NCBI GenBank assembly: GCA_016235815.1
Contig: JACRIM010000033.1
Span: forward strand, 1 to 47,691
From: Planctomycetota bacterium
Lineage (GTDB): Bacteria > Planctomycetota > Phycisphaerae > UBA1845 > UTPLA1
Length of the DNA stretch: 47,691 bases
Direction of reading: 5' to 3'
This document shows, in pieces, positions 41,239 to 47,691 of this stretch (positions are counted from its first letter, which is position 1; every line of letters begins with the position of its first letter). The notes under the pieces are model-generated. The model was not told the origin of the DNA. It ran no database searches and saw nothing but the letters and a program-made list of their open reading frames with translations. The translations under genes were made by a program, and so were the position numbers.

Positions 41239-43566
41239 ATGTCAAAACACTACTCAGAACGAATACTCGATTTTCTGCGGCAACCGGCGTATCGGCCGGT
41301 GAAGGCCCGGAAGCTGGCCAAGGCCATGGGGATCGGCGACGGGGAATGGGGCGATTTTCACGACGCGGTGGATTCGCTTCGGCGAGTCGGGCGCGTGGTA
41401 ATTGGGACGGACAATGCGGTCACACTGCCGCGCACACCCCCCACGGTGGTCGGGGTTTTTCGAGGGAACCCGCGCGGGTTTGGATTCGTTGTTCCGGACA
41501 GTGCGACGGAACACGGCGATTTGTTCATTGCCCCCGGTGACACGTTGGACGCGGTGACAGGCGACCGCGTGAAATGCACGGTGCAGAGTCGAGGCAAGCG
41601 CGAGGGCAAGGCGGCGTTCGGCGGGCGCGTCGTAGAGATCGTCGAGCGGGGAAACAACAAGTTTGTCGGAAAGCTGGAGTTGGAGGGCGGCATCTGGTTT
41701 GTGCAGCCGGATGGGAATGCACTGCATGTGCCGATCCTGATCGGCGACCCCACGGCGAAGGGGGCGAAGTCGGGGGATCAGGTTGTCATTGAGATTGTGA
41801 AATACCCGAGCGAAGGGAGGCCGGCGCGCGGCGTTATCGTCGAGCGGCTCGGCAAGGCGGGGCAGCCGGGTGTGGATGTGCTGTCGATTATTCGGCAGTT
41901 TCATTTGCCGCATGAGTTTCCTGAAGAGGTTCTTGAGGAGGTTCGCGCGAAGGCCAAGGTGTTTGACGCAGAGGCAGAGCTTCGTCATCGCGAGGATCTG
42001 ACGGGCGTGATGACAATCACGATCGACCCGGACGACGCTAAAGACTACGACGACGCAATTACGCTGACGAAGTTGGACGGGGCAGGACACGGCAAGCGCG
42101 GGTCAGGCGGCGCGGCGTGGGAGTTGGGCGTCCATATCGCGGATGTAAGCCATTTCGTCACGGTGGGCGGGGCGACCGACACCGAGGCGCGGTTGCGTGG
42201 GACAAGCGTGTATCTGCCGCGGCATGTGATTCCGATGTTGCCGGAGATTCTCTCGAATGGGTTGTGCAGCCTGCAAGAGGCGGAGGCGCGGCTCTGCAAG
42301 AGCGCGTTTATCAAGTATGACGCCGGCGGAAATGTCGTCGGGGCGCGTTTCGCAAACACGGTGATCCGATCGTCGAAACGCCTGACCTATCGACAGGCGC
42401 AGGCGGTGATTGACGGCAATCGCGGAAGTGTCGAGCAGGAGGTGGCCGATCTGGTGATGCGGATGGATCAGCTGGCGCGGGTGATTCAGAAGCGACGCAT
42501 CGCGGATGGCATGATCAGCCTGGAATTGCCCGAGGTGTCGCTGGTACTCGATGAGGGCGGGCGCGTGATTGATGCGCAGCCGGAGGACACGAGCTTCACT
42601 CACACAATCATTGAGATGTTCATGGTGGAGGCGAACGAGGCGGTCGCGCGGCTGTTGCATGGGCAGGGCGTGCCGTTCATTCGACGCATTCACCCGGAGC
42701 CGGATGAATCGGCGATGGAGTCGATGGCGCGATTCATGCGGGCGGCCGGGTTCAATGTGCCAAAAAAGGTGACGCCGGGGGATGTGCAAGCGCTGCTCGC
42801 GCCGCTGAAGGGAAAACCGGAGTCGTATGCGGTCAATCTGGCGGTGCTCAAGAGCATGGAAACCGCGGAATATTCACCGAAGCAGATCGGCCACTTCGCA
42901 TTGGCGAGTAAGTGCTACGGGCATTTTACGAGTCCGATTCGGCGGTATGCGGATCTGACGGTGCATCGATTGCTGGATATGTATCTGAAGCACGGCGCGC
43001 CGGACGGCGGCGCGCGAGGCAAACGGGGTGTGCGGGTCGATTTCTCTGACGCACCGAGCTATGAAGAGTTGGAGGAGCTGGGCAAGAGCCTGTCGTACCT
43101 TTCGCGACGCGCGGAGAGCGCCGAGGATGAGTTAAAAACTCTGAAGGTGCTGGAGTTGTTGGCCCGGGAGCATCTGGGCGATGAGTTCGACGGGGTGGTG
43201 ACGGGAGTCACAAACTTCGGAATGTTCGTTCAGCATCCGAAATATTTGATTGATGGTTTGCTGCGGCTGGAGGATTTGGGTGACGACTGGTGGGAGGTGG
43301 ATTTGCGGGCCGGTCGCGTAGTCGGAGAGCGGACGCGACAGACGTTTATGATGGGATCGCTGGTTACCGTGAAGATCGCCGATGTCGATATCGCGGCGCG
43401 GCAGATGAAACTGATGCTGTTGCGACGAAAGCCGGGCAGCGGAAAAACGCGCTTGGTAGAGGGCGGGGAAGGAAAACGAAAAAAGCCGCAAATGGGTGGG
43501 CGACGCGGTCGGTCGGATGGACGTCGGGCGAAGAGTTTTCGCAAACGAGGCGGCGGGCGCAGATAA
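41239..43566 (+). CDS. rnr: Ribonuclease R
   Basis: A 775-residue 3'-5' exoribonuclease. It has an N-terminal helix-turn-helix (about 1-60), cold-shock domains (GVFRGNPRGFGFVVPD and KFVGKLELEGGIWFVQPD), the RNB catalytic domain with the magnesium motif DPDDAKDYDD (263-272), and an S1 domain (DEFDGVVTGVTNFGMFVQ), ending in a Lys/Arg-rich tail. It degrades structured RNA, rRNA precursors and tagged mRNA. It is slightly shorter than E. coli RNase R. Confidence 0.95.
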   Translation: MSKHYSERILDFLRQPAYRPVKARKLAKAMGIGDGEWGDFHDAVDSLRRVGRVVIGTDNAVTLPRTPPTVVGVFRGNPRGFGFVVPDSATEHGDLFIAPGDTLDAVTGDRVKCTVQSRGKREGKAAFGGRVVEIVERGNNKFVGKLELEGGIWFVQPDGNALHVPILIGDPTAKGAKSGDQVVIEIVKYPSEGRPARGVIVERLGKAGQPGVDVLSIIRQFHLPHEFPEEVLEEVRAKAKVFDAEAELRHREDLTGVMTITIDPDDAKDYDDAITLTKLDGAGHGKRGSGGAAWELGVHIADVSHFVTVGGATDTEARLRGTSVYLPRHVIPMLPEILSNGLCSLQEAEARLCKSAFIKYDAGGNVVGARFANTVIRSSKRLTYRQAQAVIDGNRGSVEQEVADLVMRMDQLARVIQKRRIADGMISLELPEVSLVLDEGGRVIDAQPEDTSFTHTIIEMFMVEANEAVARLLHGQGVPFIRRIHPEPDESAMESMARFMRAAGFNVPKKVTPGDVQALLAPLKGKPESYAVNLAVLKSMETAEYSPKQIGHFALASKCYGHFTSPIRRYADLTVHRLLDMYLKHGAPDGGARGKRGVRVDFSDAPSYEELEELGKSLSYLSRRAESAEDELKTLKVLELLAREHLGDEFDGVVTGVTNFGMFVQHPKYLIDGLLRLEDLGDDWWEVDLRAGRVVGERTRQTFMMGSLVTVKIADVDIAARQMKLMLLRRKPGSGKTRLVEGGEGKRKKPQMGGRRGRSDGRRAKSFRKRGGGRR

Positions 43567-43580
43567 GAGGAGATTGAATC

Positions 43581-44837
43581 GTGACTGCGATGCTGGTCTG
43601 TGCGATGTCGGTCTTGGTCTCGGGGCAGGCGCGCCAAGCGTTGGGAATGGACGACCGATTTGCGTCTGGTCTCTATCGCGCGGTCGTCCGTAGCCCGGGC
43701 GGCGAACTGCCGTTTCTCCTCCAGCTTTCAGACGCCGGCGGAAAACAACAGGGTTGGATCATCAACGGCGCACAGAAGATCGAGATTCCCAGCGTCAAGC
43801 GGACGTTCAACCACTTCACGCTGGATATTTCGCATTATGACGCGGTGATTGAGCTCACGGTTGCGTTGTCCAGCCGGCAGATCATGAATGGGAAGTGGAA
43901 GAAGCGAACCGGCCCGGATGAATTTACCGAAATGGATGTCTCGGTCGAGCAGAACGAGGGTTGGCTATTCAAGCCGAATTTGAAGATCGAGACGGACGTG
44001 GTCGTGTACCCGAAGCTGGAGGGTCGCTGGGAGGCCCGCTTTGGGAAGGACAAGGAGATCGCAGTCGCCGTGTTCAAGGAGGGCGCGGGAAAGGGCGTGG
44101 AAGGGACCTTTCTCACGCCGTCGGGGGATTATGGATATCTCACGGGCAGTTATGAATACGGGCTGCTTCGCCTGTCGAATTTTGACGGGGCGCACGCATT
44201 TCTGTTTGTCGCGACGATTCAGCCCGACGGTACGTTGAAGGGTGATTTCTGGTCAGGGGCGAAGTGGCATGAGACGTGGACGGCCGCGCGTAATGACAAG
44301 GCTTCGCTTCCGGATGGATTCGCGGCGACAAAGGTCAACCCGTCGAATTCGTCGGTACGGGAGCTGAGCTTTCGTGATCTGGATGGAAGCACGGTGTCAC
44401 TCGGTGTGCCGGGTATACTTGGGAAGGTGACGATCATTGATGTGTTCGGGACCTGGTGCCCGAACTGCCATGACGCGGCGGATACGTTGGCAGCGCTTGA
44501 AAAGAAATATGGCGCAAAGGGGTTGAAGGTGATCGGGTTGGCGTTCGAGCTGACGCCCGACTTCGAGCGAAGCGTCAAGCAGATTAAGGCGTTTCAGGCG
44601 AGGCACCACGCGGATTATCGCGTGCTTTTTGGCGGGATGAAGGAAAAGTCGGTGGTACCACGAGCGTTGCCGGTGTTGGAAGGGCTTAAGGGGTATCCGA
44701 CCTTTCTGTTCGTGGACGGTAGTGGAAACGTCAAAAGCGTCTACACGGGTTTCTCCGGGCCGGCGACGGGGGAGGAGCATGAGCGGCTGCGGGAGAGTTT
44801 TGAGCGCGTCATCGAGAAGCTCCTTGCGGCCGGTTGA
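43581..44837 (+). CDS. TlpA-like thioredoxin-fold exported protein
   Basis: A 418-residue protein. The N-terminal ~20 residues form a probable signal peptide from a GTG start with AGGAG upstream. Residues ~25-250 form an uncharacterised beta-rich domain; residues ~260-418 form a TlpA/ResA redoxin domain with the active pair C293-P-N-C296 (WCPNC) and a cis-Pro in KGYPTFLF. It would reduce or exchange disulphides outside the cytoplasm. It starts 14 bp after rnr and precedes the kinase gene, but their roles look unrelated. Confidence 0.85.
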   Translation: MTAMLVCAMSVLVSGQARQALGMDDRFASGLYRAVVRSPGGELPFLLQLSDAGGKQQGWIINGAQKIEIPSVKRTFNHFTLDISHYDAVIELTVALSSRQIMNGKWKKRTGPDEFTEMDVSVEQNEGWLFKPNLKIETDVVVYPKLEGRWEARFGKDKEIAVAVFKEGAGKGVEGTFLTPSGDYGYLTGSYEYGLLRLSNFDGAHAFLFVATIQPDGTLKGDFWSGAKWHETWTAARNDKASLPDGFAATKVNPSNSSVRELSFRDLDGSTVSLGVPGILGKVTIIDVFGTWCPNCHDAADTLAALEKKYGAKGLKVIGLAFELTPDFERSVKQIKAFQARHHADYRVLFGGMKEKSVVPRALPVLEGLKGYPTFLFVDGSGNVKSVYTGFSGPATGEEHERLRESFERVIEKLLAAG

Positions 44838-44864
44838 TCGCATCAATGTCGGAGTTCGCATGGC

Positions 44865-46148
44865 GTGAGCGGCGAGTCTTCCCCTACCTCCAATCAGTCC
44901 GCAGGAAAGCCATTGGTCTGCCCGCAGTGCCGCGCGCGGTATCAGACGGATAAGCCGACGTTCGGCCGGCGCGTGCGTTGCCGGCATTGCGGCCATGTGT
45001 GGCGTGATGAGACGCGCGTGGTGGGGCAGGTCGCGGATGCGCTCGGTGCTGCGGCGGCAAGTTTTGGTCAGGCCGGTTCAACGCTGCTTGCAACGACCGA
45101 ACATGGATCTACGCTGGCGCGGCTCGTTGCGGGGGCCGAGTCGGCAAAGCCGCCGGCGGCAAGCGAGTGGGTGGGGCGGACGCTGGGGCGCTATCAAATC
45201 AAGTCCGTGCTTGGACAGGGGGCCATGGGCTATGTGTTTGAAGCGTTCGACACGGATTTGAAGCGCGAGGTGGCGCTCAAGATGTTGCCGCGGTCGTATG
45301 AGCCGGATCGCGAGCCGGTCGGCGTGCGGATGTTCGTGCAGGAGGCACGGGTGGCCGCGAAGTTGCAACATCCCAACATCGTGACGGTGCATGAGATCGG
45401 CTCAGACGCGGGGCATTATTTCTTTGCAATGGAACGCGTGCGCGGAATCACGCTGGCGGCGCTGGTCGAACAGCGCGGCCCGCTGCCGGCGAATCAGGCC
45501 TGTTTTGTTATTGCCCATGCGGCGCGGGCGCTCGCTGCAGCGCACAAGGCGGGCGTGGTGCATCGGGATGTAAAGCCGTCGAACATCATGGTGGACAGCG
45601 CAGGGCATGTGAAGGTGACGGACTTTGGACTGGCCGACGTCGAAGGATTGGAGGGGATTGAGGAAGTGCGGAATCGGCCGGTGGGGACGCCGGGATGGCT
45701 TGCGCCGGAAGTGGCCCGGGGAGAAGGGGCGAAGCCGGCGAGTGACATCTTCAGCCTGGGGCTTGTGCTGTTCGCGGTGCTGACCGGGCGGCGCATGATT
45801 CAGGCGCAAAGCAAGGAAGAGATGATTCGGATGGCGGCTGAGGCGCGGAGTGTGACGCGCGAGGAGTTGCCGCCGTCGTGGCCGCCGCGACTTCGGGACA
45901 TCGTCGTACAGTGCTTGCAGGCCGACCCGAAACATCGTTATCAATCGGCGGAGATGCTGGCGATGGATTTGCTGGGCGCGCTGGCCCCGCATCGGGCCGA
46001 CGCGACGATGAACCTGAGCGATGCGTCGATGCCGCAGCCGGGGATGGTGAAGGCGGTGCGGCCGATTTGGAGTTGGCTGGCGCTGAGCGTGCTGGGTGGG
46101 TTGGTTGTTCTGTATGCCGTGTGGTGGTGGTTTGTGCGCGGGCGGTGA
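44865..46148 (+). CDS. Membrane-anchored Ser/Thr protein kinase with zinc-finger N-terminus
   Basis: A 427-residue protein. An MJ0042-type zinc ribbon is formed by C19, C22, C39 and C42 (CPQC ... CRHC). The Hanks kinase domain has LGQGAMGYV, Lys139 in VALKML, HRDVKPSN with Asp235, DFGLAD with Asp253, and GTPGWLAPEV. A single transmembrane helix (about 400-422) closes it, leaving almost nothing outside. It starts at GTG 44865. Its last ~110 bases recur at 47121-47239. Confidence 0.92.
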   Translation: MSGESSPTSNQSAGKPLVCPQCRARYQTDKPTFGRRVRCRHCGHVWRDETRVVGQVADALGAAAASFGQAGSTLLATTEHGSTLARLVAGAESAKPPAASEWVGRTLGRYQIKSVLGQGAMGYVFEAFDTDLKREVALKMLPRSYEPDREPVGVRMFVQEARVAAKLQHPNIVTVHEIGSDAGHYFFAMERVRGITLAALVEQRGPLPANQACFVIAHAARALAAAHKAGVVHRDVKPSNIMVDSAGHVKVTDFGLADVEGLEGIEEVRNRPVGTPGWLAPEVARGEGAKPASDIFSLGLVLFAVLTGRRMIQAQSKEEMIRMAAEARSVTREELPPSWPPRLRDIVVQCLQADPKHRYQSAEMLAMDLLGALAPHRADATMNLSDASMPQPGMVKAVRPIWSWLALSVLGGLVVLYAVWWWFVRGR

Positions 46149-46330
46149 TGACAAGTATTCCCCCCACGCGCGCACCCACCCACCCCCGCTTTCCTCTTCG
46201 CGTTTCCCGCCCATCGGGCGCACGATGGTCGACAGTGCCTGCCCGCCGCGGCAGGGGCGGAGCGCAGGTTGCCCCACTTCAGTCCTTCCCCGCGTTTTTG
46301 CGTTGATATGGGCATGAACGGCGCGGCTTG

Positions 46331-46339
46331 TGGTATAAT
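46331..46339 (+). promoter_or_regulatory. Extended -10 promoter for the PIN module
   Basis: TGG followed directly by a perfect TATAAT (46334-46339) forms an extended -10 element; no good -35 is spaced correctly. A small hairpin (GGCGG-CTGAAT-CCGCC) follows in the ~75-base leader. Confidence 0.55.
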
Positions 46340-46416
46340 GGAATTGTTCACCTTGGCGGCTGAATCCGCCTTTGTATTCCGAGCAGCCGAGAACATAATC
46401 CGTTCAATAGAGCATC

Positions 46417-46890
46417 ATGAAGAAACTCCGTATCAATGTGGACACGTCGGTTTTCGGCGGGTGCTTCGATCCGGAGTTCGCCGACGTCAGCCGTGAGCTG
46501 GTCGCCGAGATTCAGGCTGGCCGGTTCACACTGGTTCTCTCCACGACCGTGCTGCGAGAGCTTGCTGGGGCACCGGAACACGTTCGCAAGTTGCTCGCCG
46601 ATTTGCCGGCGGAACACTTGGAACGCATCGAATTGTCAGAGGAGATCGAGACCCTTCGAGACGCCTATGTGGCCCACGGAGTCGTCGGGCCTGCCAGCGT
46701 GGGTGATGCCGAACACATTGCCGCCGCATCGGTCGCCGGCGCCGACGTGATCGTCAGTTGGAATTTCAAGCACATCGTGCACTATGATAAGATACGTGGG
46801 TATCATGCTGTGAACGCGATGAACGGCTACCCGTCCATTCCGATTCACAGCCCCCAAGAGGTGATTCGCCGTGAAGACGAAACCGTTTGA
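46417..46890 (+). CDS. PIN-domain protein, probable toxin RNase
   Basis: A 157-residue PIN nuclease fold. The acidic Mg2+ site is D9 (NVDTSVFGG), E48 (LRELAG), D97 (VGDAEHIA) and D110 (GADVIVSWNF). Type II toxins of this family (VapC-like) cleave tRNA or rRNA. The downstream 66-residue ORF overlaps its end by 20 bases, a typical toxin-partner layout but with the partner second. Single-gene status is also possible. Confidence 0.82.
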   Translation: MKKLRINVDTSVFGGCFDPEFADVSRELVAEIQAGRFTLVLSTTVLRELAGAPEHVRKLLADLPAEHLERIELSEEIETLRDAYVAHGVVGPASVGDAEHIAAASVAGADVIVSWNFKHIVHYDKIRGYHAVNAMNGYPSIPIHSPQEVIRREDETV

Positions 46891-47071
46891 TTGCGTGGAA
46901 ATGAAGCGGCAGATTCAGGAGCGGCTCCTGAAGGAAGACGCCGCGTTGTCCGCGAGCCAGCGGCGCGCGCGCGCCGACGAGCGCATAGAGGCCGACCCGA
47001 TCCTGGGGCCCGTGTGGCGCAGCGCCCGGCCGGTCCCCCGGGCGGCGGTCAAGCCGAAACCTCGCGGTTAG
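46871..47071 (+). CDS. Probable antitoxin partner of the PIN protein
   Basis: A 66-residue charged protein (MKTKPFDCVEMKRQIQERLL, then many Arg/Lys). It begins at GTG within the end of the PIN gene (20-base overlap), so it is translationally coupled. The N-terminal half is helical; the C-terminal tail is Pro/Arg-rich. It fits a small antitoxin that wraps the toxin, but no DNA-binding fold is obvious. Confidence 0.62.
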   Translation: MKTKPFDCVEMKRQIQERLLKEDAALSASQRRARADERIEADPILGPVWRSARPVPRAAVKPKPRG

Positions 47072-47120
47072 ACTTCCGCCGTGTCCTGCTGTGCCGAGTA
47101 TCCAGCTCGCCCTTGACAAC

Positions 47121-47239
47121 CGCCGCCGGGGATGGTGAAAGCGGTGCGGCCGATCTGGAGTTGGCTGGCGCTGGGAGCACTGGGGGCGTTGGTAACTGGG
47201 TATGCGGCGTGGTGGTGGTTCGTGCGCGGGCGAGGCTAA
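47121..47239 (+). pseudogene. Decayed second copy of the kinase gene 3' end
   Basis: In frame from about 47127, codons give GMVKAVRPIWSWLALGALGA... WWWFVRGRG ending at TAA (47237-47239). They align with the kinase C-terminus GMVKAVRPIWSWLALSVLGG... WWWFVRGR (46043-46148), with clear similarity also at the base level (about 80-85% by eye). No start or kinase domain precedes it; the PIN module lies between the two copies. Confidence 0.85.
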
Positions 47240-47322
47240 GCTGCTTCGATGTCTGATGTCCGTGGCGTTCGCATAGTGTATGATATTCGAAGGTGCAGAG
47301 TGCCGACGGCTTTTGGGAAACA

Positions 47323-47343
47323 ATTGCTATCTCAGGTAGCAAT
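47323..47343. promoter_or_regulatory. Perfect inverted repeat upstream of a small membrane peptide
   Basis: ATTGCTA (47323-47329) and TAGCAAT (47337-47343) around TCTCAGG. It could be an operator or leader hairpin for the gene at 47388. Confidence 0.45.
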
Positions 47344-47387
47344 AATTTCAAGTCCCTAAATTGCCCTGTACAAGGACTTTGAAGATC

Positions 47388-47558
47388 ATGATTAAAGGGT
47401 TTGTCGATAGCGTAAAACAACACCATGCAGCCTATCGTGTTTCACGCGTTGCCAGCTATTTCGCTCTGCTTACCGCTGTACTGTCTATCGTAATGTCGCT
47501 GTACATCGGGGGAGAACATGCGGCGACTCTAGTCGGTCGAGTTCCAGAATCTAAGTAG
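47388..47558 (+). CDS. 56-residue single-pass membrane peptide
   Basis: An ORF starting MIKGFVDSVKQHHAAYRVSR with one hydrophobic helix (about 21-39, ASYFALLTAVLSIVMSLYI) and a short polar tail ending in VPESK. Base composition is less GC-rich than neighbours. A hairpin upstream and a terminator directly after the stop support a real unit. No family is recognised. Confidence 0.55.
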   Translation: MIKGFVDSVKQHHAAYRVSRVASYFALLTAVLSIVMSLYIGGEHAATLVGRVPESK

Positions 47559-47587
47559 AGCCGCAGAATCTTTCATGCGGCTTTTTT
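47559..47587 (+). terminator. Rho-independent terminator
   Basis: AGCCGCA (47559-47565) pairs with TGCGGCT (47576-47582) and is followed by a T-run to 47587. It ends the small membrane-peptide transcript. Confidence 0.85.
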
Positions 47588-47691
47588 CTGGACATCGTCA
47601 TGGTCAAACATGAATCCCATTTGGTTTCGATGGCCGTTGATTCGGCCGACGCCGCGACGAAAGGCATCAATCAGGTCCTCGATGGCCACGA
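47573..47691 (-). CDS. Partial gene running in from beyond the window end
   Basis: On the minus strand the frame is open from the last base to a TGA at 47573-47575. The visible 39 codons read VAIEDLIDAFRRGVGRINGH ... FDHDDVQKKAA. Codon usage is plausible and the stop lies in the terminator region. No family recognised; only the C-terminus is visible. Confidence 0.4.
   Translation of the reverse strand, partial: VAIEDLIDAFRRGVGRINGHRNQMGFMFDHDDVQKKAA

Overview
The window reads as a chromosomal piece of a GC-rich Gram-negative bacterium, most likely a planctomycete (possibly Phycisphaerae-like). This rests on the combination of very large secreted proteins with dockerin-like GDxNxDG repeats, a PEP-CTERM protein, an FG-GAP propeller protein, a Ser/Thr kinase with an N-terminal zinc finger, and a set of outer-membrane/LPS genes. 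No rRNA or other phylogenetic marker is present, so the assignment is an inference. Coding density is high. No phage, IS element or CRISPR array is visible.

Layout. 1-4.0 kb: the 3' part of a secreted dockerin-like protein converges on an exported S9 prolyl-oligopeptidase-type peptidase, with a hairpin terminator between them. 4.0-10.3 kb: tRNA-Val, a SAM methyltransferase, a 32-residue membrane peptide with its own promoter, an EndoIII-like glycosylase, a CPBP membrane protease, a small membrane protein, an LpxL/HtrB-type acyltransferase, an MreC-like protein and an RluA-type pseudouridine synthase. 10.3-13.5 kb: tRNA-Lys followed by a translationally coupled trio: inositol-3-phosphate synthase, a sugar isomerase/epimerase-like TIM barrel and a UbiA-type prenyltransferase. 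13.5-16.7 kb: a PEP-CTERM protein with promoter, operator-like palindrome and terminator, then an SGNH-hydrolase/TPR membrane protein.

16.8-19.5 kb: an mlaE-mlaF-mlaD type lipid-transport operon on the minus strand with a near-consensus promoter overlapped by a perfect inverted repeat. 19.7-27.8 kb: an M16 zinc peptidase, a deoxyhypusine-synthase-like enzyme, two sugar-nucleotide epimerases (the second is HldD), a 44-residue hydrophobic peptide, and a divergent CTP synthase. 28.0-34.6 kb: a five-gene same-strand cluster (polysaccharide-deacetylase-like protein, Wzt-like ABC ATPase with carbohydrate-binding-type tail, GNAT acyltransferase, PaaK/CapK-like adenylate-forming ligase, lysine-2,3-aminomutase-like radical SAM enzyme). 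This is the best candidate for an undescribed pathway, perhaps decorating an exported glycan with an activated amino or carboxylic acid.

34.6-38.3 kb: an isoprenylcysteine-methyltransferase-like membrane protein, LpxD, and a seven-repeat FG-GAP protein bracketed by duplicated modules. 38.7-47.7 kb: a Tat-exported vanadium-haloperoxidase-like enzyme, a YlbF-family protein divergent from RNase R, a TlpA-like thioredoxin protein and a membrane-anchored Ser/Thr kinase. A PIN-toxin module follows, and beyond it lies a decayed second copy of the kinase gene's 3' end. The window closes with a small membrane peptide and a partial gene.

Common themes are cell-envelope construction (LpxL-like, LpxD, HldD, Mla, Wzt, MreC, SGNH) and secreted surface proteins. 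Functions are assigned from protein motifs read by eye; no database search was possible.
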